64,000 nt of DNA from the NCBI GenBank assembly GCA_932521025.1, contig OW051470.1:7798501-7862500 (forward strand), written 5' to 3'. Position numbers and translations under genes: made by a program. Under the pieces are notes generated by a model. The model was not told where the DNA came from, did not search any database, and saw only the letters and a program-made list of their open reading frames with translations. Below are positions 58,206 to 64,000 of this stretch, in pieces; the first letter of the stretch is position 1, and each line of letters starts with the position of its first letter. Source of the DNA: Oscheius onirici. Taxonomy: Eukaryota > Nematoda > Chromadorea > Rhabditida > Rhabditidae.

Positions 58206-59222
58206 TGTGACCCTGGAAGATCCATTACTGGTACTTCTAGTGAAGCATTGGACTCACGACGATCTCCTACCGACGATTAGAGACGAATATTGCTTTTAGA
58301 CTCGATTTCAAAGTTTCCTTAGAAAAACTTCTATTCAAAACGAACAAAGTTAGTGAACAATTATTGGAAAACTTTTCTTTTCAATTGGCTTACTACCAAA
58401 AAACTTCAAGGCGACGAATACCTCCATGTTCTAGTCAGTGTTTCAGACTCAAAAACTAGAATTTTCGGGTTGCCATGTTCAGCAAAGTTACAGTATTTTT
58501 CATTTTCTATAACTTTCTAGAACATTGCGAGTCGCTCAACCGTCAGTAGATGAAACCGAACCAACCTCGCTGCAGTCCTGTCGATGACGAGCATCTATTC
58601 CTGAGGAGCTGTGATAAACTGCGCACTCGTCTCAGACTTGTCGAGGGCATCTTTCAGCTCGTCCGCCTGTCAATGAAGAGAAAACGTCCCATTTGTTCTA
58701 CATGAAAAGATCAGGTTTCTGAAAGACAATAAAAGTTATTGTTAGAGTATTCTGAAGAGAAGTTAAAAGAAAGACGCTGTTTGAGAAAAGACTGAAGAGA
58801 TATTGTCCAGAAGAGATTACAATAGAGGTGAGCAAAAAAATGACTGGGAGAGACCTAGAGACTAGTGAGTCGCGGAGAACAAAGTCAGATAGAGAAGTAA
58901 GACGAGAATGAAAAAAACCCATATAAGAACAAAACAATCATATTGAACTGGTAGACAAAAACTACTGGAGATGTCTAGGCAAGAGAACGAGTGTCTAGTT
59001 AAAAAAGGACTGAATTAGTATGGCCAGTTTGTCAAATTGATCAGGCAACTAGTAGACTAAAGCAGACAAGCAGAGAATACAAGAAGATCCGCTTGGTAGA
59101 ACTGGAAGAATAGAAGTATAAGAGTGCTAGCATCAGAAGACAAGAAGAGTCGAGGAGAGACCAAACAACTAAAGACACAAGAGAAAACAGACACTTTGGC
59201 ACATCTTTATTGGACAGTCAAT
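58206..59222. other. Spacer with one hairpin repeat
   Basis: No gene seen. It includes a member of the short hairpin family near 58472-58526 (CCATGTTCAGCAAAGTTACAG and CTATAACTTTCTAGAACATTG), whose right side matches the half copy at 45397. Confidence 0.5.
58472..58526. repeat. Short hairpin repeat
   Basis: Imperfect arms CCATGTTCAGCAAAGTTACAG and CTATAACTTTCTAGAACATTG. Confidence 0.6.
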
Positions 59223-60074
59223 CTACTTCGGAGCGAAGTAGGCGGACTGTGCTCCTCCTCCAGCTCCAGATCCAGCTCCCAGGTAGGCGGTCTGGCCGGG
59301 GATTCCGCCAGCAGCAGCTCCAGACGTCTTCGGAGCAGACGATCCGGGGGCACTGAAGTAGGCCGACTGGTTTCCTCCTCCTCCACCAGAGACGCCGAAG
59401 TAGGCCGAGGTTCCACCAGTTGCGGCAGAAGAGACGGGAGGAGCACACTGCGTTCCACCGAGAGCCAGCGATCCAGCAGAGCCGACTGGGATTCCGCAGA
59501 CAGCTGTCATCGTAGATGGTCCAGCACATGGAGCAGCTCCGACGGCGGTCATCGTCGAGGATCCGGTAGGTATCGGGGCTCCCACAGCGGTCATAGTTGA
59601 ACGACAAGGAGCAGCTCCGACAGCAGTCATCGTAGACTGTGGGGCCAGGCCACCGACAGCAGTCATGGTCGACGATCCCGTAGGGACTCCTCCGACGGCG
59701 GTCATGGTAGAACATCCGCCAGGAATGGCTCCAACGGCGGTCATCGTCGACTGTCCTTCTCCAATCGGGGCTCCTCCGACGGCAGTCATGGTAGACGATC
59801 CAGTGGGAGCAGAGCCGACGGCCGTCAAGGTAGAAGATCCGACGGGGACAGGAACGGCAGGACTGGGAGTAGATCCACCGACGGCAAAGTAGGCCGACTG
59901 GTTTGCAACTCCTCCACCAGAGACGCCGAAGTAGGCCGATTGCTGTCCTCCAGACGGGGTGGCAGACGGCTTGGGTCCACCAGCAGCAGGGGGCGTTCCT
60001 CCAACTCCGCAGTAGGCCGATTGCTGTCCAGCTCCTCCAGCGCCAGCTCCGAGACCGAGGTAGGCAGACGTCAT
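59223..60074 (-). CDS. SSQ-like sperm-specific glycine-rich repeat protein
   Basis: A single exon of 283 aa starting MTSAYLGLGAGAGGAGQQ. The ends consist of (Q/N)SAY-F/L/C-G-like units separated by glycine-rich linkers, and the middle of about ten STMTAVGG-A/V-P units. MTSAYFG openings and STMTAVGG repeats are, to my knowledge, the hallmark of the nematode SSQ (sperm-specific family Q) proteins, small glycine-rich proteins made during spermatogenesis; their molecular role is not established. An in-frame ATG exists upstream (60221), but the conserved MTSAY start argues for 60074. AATAAA (59207-59212) directly follows the stop. Nearby sperm-type genes are the broken TTBK-like kinase and, far upstream, the nested protamine-like pair. 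Low-complexity repeats make copy number liable to change. Confidence 0.72.
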   Translation of the reverse strand: MTSAYLGLGAGAGGAGQQSAYCGVGGTPPAAGGPKPSATPSGGQQSAYFGVSGGGVANQSAYFAVGGSTPSPAVPVPVGSSTLTAVGSAPTGSSTMTAVGGAPIGEGQSTMTAVGAIPGGCSTMTAVGGVPTGSSTMTAVGGLAPQSTMTAVGAAPCRSTMTAVGAPIPTGSSTMTAVGAAPCAGPSTMTAVCGIPVGSAGSLALGGTQCAPPVSSAATGGTSAYFGVSGGGGGNQSAYFSAPGSSAPKTSGAAAGGIPGQTAYLGAGSGAGGGAQSAYFAPK

Positions 60075-61615
60075 CCTGGCAGTCGATCTTTTGAGAGTTT
60101 TTGGAGAGATTTTAGTCCAAGTTTGATGTTTTGGTAAAAGTTTCATGCAATTAGTGTAATTGATTGATCCATGAGGAGATAACTTGTCTTGACTTGCTAA
60201 GAGTATCTGGTTTGAAAGCAAGCTGTTCCGTGGTCGCAGAATGTCCGTGTCTCTCTACTCTGTCTTCCACCTTTCTTGTCAAATCCTGTCAAGATGGAGC
60301 CAGGAGAATGTGCCTCAAATGATCAGACTGTTATTTTCCAAAGTCTTTCGTGGAAAATGTCAGGGGCTGTATTGTACTTAATATCTATGCATTAGACAAG
60401 ATACATCGAGACTTGAAAGAGCGCAGATCCGCAGTCATCGCTGCACGGCGCCGATCCGACCAGAATTTGGTTTTTCCGTGTATTTAGACGGTGGAACTCC
60501 ATTGGTCTTGATGCGAAAATACGTATCAACCTGAGGCGTTTTCACTCTGGAAGCCGGGCATATGAACAGAACCTATACTTCAAGGATATTTGAATCAAGG
60601 ACGTACTGAATCTGTACCGAGAAGTTTTTGTGGTTGACATAACGGCCCTCAGAGGATGTCAAGACCACTTAAGGATCTTAAAGGACAGTGTAATCATTGT
60701 AGACAGTGACAAAAGATAGATCACGAGGCTCCGACCTCGCAGCAAATATAAAGAACACGGTAATATCGAACTTTATTTCTTTTAAGCCGACCAAAAGGCA
60801 ACAAGTGCATCGAGACGACCTTGATGTCCCTGTATGGAACCATTTGAAGACTTCGGCTAACTAGCTGCATTAATTATTAAAAACGCAAGACGTTCTCGAA
60901 TTTTCTGTCGATTTTCTTTTTCTAGCAATTTCGGAATAAATTGAAGTTGGAGTGAACTTGTTCTCAATCCAGCAGTAGTAGCCAAGATCGTCAAGTTAAG
61001 ACCATTCATGGATTTCAAAGAGCATTGTACAATTGTGAAGGCAGTGGATCGACAGATGACTCCCAATCAGAAACGTTAAAAAAAGAGCAAAAGCATTCTG
61101 CTAAAAAAAAAGTACGCGAAGTACGTATTCGGAACACTGTCAGTAACCAGTCAGAAACAAATTACAACAGGATTTTTTGTCAATGTTGCCTTTCAGTTTC
61201 TCAACATATCTTAAAGGCTTTCTGCTTCGAGTTATTGTGCAGACATAAGACGATTTATCCCTTTTTTCACAATGGTGAGCATATATGGAAGGAAGTTACT
61301 CTAGGAGACAAGCTCACTCTGAGAACTGTTAAAAATCTATGAAATCCGGCATTAAGGAACTCATCTAATCTATCTTTTAATTGCAAATATAGGTTCGAAT
61401 TCCAGTAGAAAAAAAGGATAGAAAATCATAGTTGGAAGTGTCAGCAATCCATGGTACGGCTGAACAAATAGACCGATTGATTGATTGGTCTTACCACGAA
61501 TCGTGCCTTTACGTCTCATTTCCGCGCCCCAGTTGACCCAGTTCAAATATATTGTCCCCTCAACAAGCCAACAGCTGATTTCTCTTCATTCCCATATTTT
61601 CTCCTCCCTTCCGAG
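60075..61615. other. Spacer; one short unassigned ORF
   Basis: A 105-codon plus-strand frame at 61025-61342 (with SQSETLKKEQKHSAKKKVRE and two CxxC-like cysteines) has no splice context or recognisable family; I would not call it a gene. Otherwise nothing is seen. Confidence 0.3.
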
Positions 61616-64000
61616 ATGTCAAATTTTTCCTTGGAAGATTATAAAAAGTACCAAGAAGAGACGGAAAGGGCTGTCAATGAGGCCCTTCTAGACTTGAGAC
61701 GCTTCCCAAGACCCAAGCCAAATCCAAGGAAGAGAAAACAGGTGAATTCAAAATTTAATTCATTTACAAAAGAAAAAGTTATAGGAACCCACAATTTCCT
61801 GGCCGCGGGGAATAAAAGTAGAGCTACCTGATGTGGATCCGGAGGTAAGATCTCGCTTCGGACGGTTTGAAAAGTATACATTTAGGGAGAAGAAATGTGC
61901 TGCTTGTCCGACTTGGAGGGAATAAGATGTCCATTTGAGCATTGCCACATCCCGTTGGGAGAGTATTTATTGAGATGTGCTGAACAGAACGACTGTCCAC
62001 TGATTCTGCATCCGACGGTGTGTTATGGGGAAAGAGGGGAAATCATAGAGAGGCAAAGTCAGCTTCTGATAGTAATATGTAAGATGATCGAGGTCTAGAG
62101 TGTGTGATCAACTTTTCACAGTGAGCAGAGGTTCCAAAGCAAGAAAATTCTAGACTGGGAGACAGTGAAATTCGATGGTATTGAGAGTCAAGAAAGAATA
62201 GTAGAGGAAAGCCTTCTTGGCATTGGAAAAGTGCGTTGAGACAGGCTGTGACAGACTCGTAGTCAGACCTACAAACGAGTATAGGAAGAGAAAATCGAGA
62301 AGGTTGCACAGTAAAAGAAAAATAGGAAGGTTTGATGAAGAAGAGAGGTTAAAACATCGTCATTGATCAGCTACAGTCTTGTGCAAAACAGGGAGGTGAA
62401 AACTAGAAGATCAGTAAAGAGCCAAGACACGATAATCAGTGTAGTGAGATTAATGGTTTACGAGAGTCAGAAAGTCTGGTTCGAGAGAGCAAGACTCATG
62501 AACATAACAGCATGAACATGTACCAACAAAGACCAATATTTCAGTCGACTCATCACAACATCTGCGCCTTCCACTGGAAGCAGATCAAGTACTCTCGTCG
62601 CGGAAGACTCTACGAAGATCTGGAACCCGTGTCACCGTTGGAAGAGATTGAATTGATGGCGGATTTGGACCAAATCTTGGTTAGTTCTTTTTGATAACTC
62701 TTAGTTATTTCAACGTCTAGGAAAAGAAACCATTCCGAAGGAGAGACGAGGAAGAGAGTGACAGTTCTGACAGTGAGGAAAGCTGCTCTTCCAGTGACGA
62801 TGAGAGGGAAGAGGAGGACATAATGAGTGATATCGAAGAGTACAGTTCCGAATCCGAATTCGATGAAGATGAAACGGAATCAGAGAGCGATTCTGAAGAA
62901 TCTGAATCGGAAGAACTCTGGAAGAGGCTGGAAATCGATGTGAGGGACAAGAACCTAATGGATGAACTCAAAGCTCTTTCAATGGCTGAAGAAATTCGAC
63001 AAGGAGCCGATCCTGACTCTGATGATGACTCACTGAACGGATGGGAAGCGGTAGAAGAGGCTCCGGCTCTGGAATCTGATGAGAATTCCTCTGGGAGTGA
63101 GGACAGTGACGATGAGGACACTTCCAGTAGCAGTAGCGAGAGTGAGGACGAGACAGATGAGAAGCCGAAAATGGTCAATGGAATAAAGACGCCAGAGTTA
63201 CCGTCTTCACCTGCAGGAATTCCCACAGAGGGACTGGAAGACGAAGAGACGAGCAGTGAAGATGAGGACGTGAAGCCGGGTACGCCGAAAATTAGCAGTG
63301 AGTTTATAGTGACTCTTGGTCTGGGATTGTAACTTTTTATCCTATGACTCTGTGAACCTGAGCCTCCGGTCCCTAAGTAAAGTCTGGGCTATAGATTCTG
63401 CTCCCTTTCAAGAATAGGACTGTCCTCCATTCTTGAACATAAGATCAGTAGGACATAGAAAGCTTGTGTTCAAATTGGATGTCGAGTTTTCGGTAAAACT
63501 CGTCTTCCCCCGAAAGTGTGCTTTACTGGCACCTGTCAGCTCAACACTGAAAGTGGACAACCGTCTGGAATATTATAGACGGTAGAATTCCCTTTTCTCC
63601 CACCTGTGTCACAACTATGTAACTCTCAATCCTGTCTATTTCTTCCGTCACCCCCTGTTCACCAGACTCTCTCTGTTCCCAATGTTGTTACTGTTCCTAT
63701 CCACAACTTTCAGTGATTACTCGACATCGAAACCGTCTGCTTCTCCTGAACGGAGATCGTCACTACGATGATGTAAAAGAAGAAGAAACACATCATGAGG
63801 AAAATGGCCTGAGCGTCGACGATACGGACGAAGATGAGGAAAAGGAGAATCACGACCCTCTAGAGGAAGAGGACGAGTTCGATCAGGATACGGATGAGTC
63901 GACTGACAGTGAAGAAGAAGAAAGTAGTGAGGAGAGTACAGACAACAGTAGTGAGGATGAGACGAGCGAGTCTTCTGATGGTCAGTTTCTGAGAGTCATT
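61616..64000 (+). CDS. Acidic Ser/Asp/Glu-rich protein with a Cys/His cluster (3' end outside window)
   Basis: Exons 61616-61741, 61785-61844, 61886-62017, 62545-62679, 62721-63297 and 63714-63980 agree in phase; a GTCAGT donor at 63981 shows the gene continues. It starts MSNFSLEDYKKYQEETERA. The third exon has IRCPFEHCHIPLGEYLLRCAE, which recalls the CHHC zinc finger of GTSF1/U11-48K proteins (CP[FY]...H.I...), but the second histidine is not where expected, so the assignment is tentative. The fourth exon has a further CAFHWKQIKYSRRGR. The last 280 residues seen are dominated by acidic Ser-rich runs (SESESDSEES types) with casein kinase 2-like sites. If the finger is real, a role in RNA binding or small-RNA pathways would follow from the family. 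Confidence 0.6.

Noticed and set aside
62717..63226. 169-codon minus-strand Ser/Leu-rich ORF
   Set aside because: Antisense reading of the acidic Ser-rich exon.

Overview
This window looks like nuclear DNA from a rhabditid-type nematode. It has short introns (often 37-60 bp) with TTTTCAG acceptors, intron DNA rich in TACTGTAG and TACCGTAA motifs, closely spaced same-strand genes whose start codons sit right behind splice-acceptor-like sites (operons with trans-splicing), and nematode-type genes: a let-805/myotactin-like giant fibronectin-III protein and an SSQ-like sperm protein. The species cannot be named from the sequence alone.

Layout. 1-19386 (+): 3' two thirds of a let-805-like gene, with roughly 30 FN3 domains, one membrane span and a cytoplasmic tail of about 520 residues. 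Two of its introns carry a 700-bp block, identical except for one base, each holding an antisense arginine/serine-rich protamine-like gene. 19387-25749: repeat-rich and gene-poor, with an inverted-repeat element, hairpin repeats, tRNA-like sequences and one coding-looking remnant. 25750-30590 (+): secreted matrix metalloproteinase with two possible C-termini. 32175-38863 (-): IGBP1/TAP42, then PHAX, then a small acyl-CoA-binding protein; the first two are about 130 bp apart, like an operon. 40432-42757 (-): SUN-domain protein. 43223-46938 (+): mitochondrial asparaginyl-tRNA synthetase, then RNase P subunit POP5, again about 130 bp apart. 46.99-51.8 kb: repeat-laden segment flanked by two copies of the POP5 3' end/acyl-CoA-binding-protein 5' end, containing a broken tyrosine recombinase. 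51900-52965 (+): intact tail-anchored acyl-CoA-binding protein (MAA-1/ACBD5 type). 53.0-54.9 kb: inverted repeats and a long, nearly perfect palindrome. 55.06-56.42 kb (-): broken casein-kinase-1/TTBK-like kinase. 57.6-58.2 kb (-): unknown basic/acidic ORF. 59223-60074 (-): SSQ-like sperm protein. 61616 to beyond the right edge (+): acidic protein with a cysteine/histidine cluster.

Functional picture. Housekeeping genes for RNA export, RNA processing, translation and phosphatase control sit in compact clusters, while sperm-type genes and non-autonomous transposable elements fill the introns and gaps. The most unusual signals are the recently homogenised nested protamine-like genes, a family of short hairpins often found next to tRNA-like sequences, a modular network of inverted-repeat elements, and the duplicated operon junction around the recombinase.
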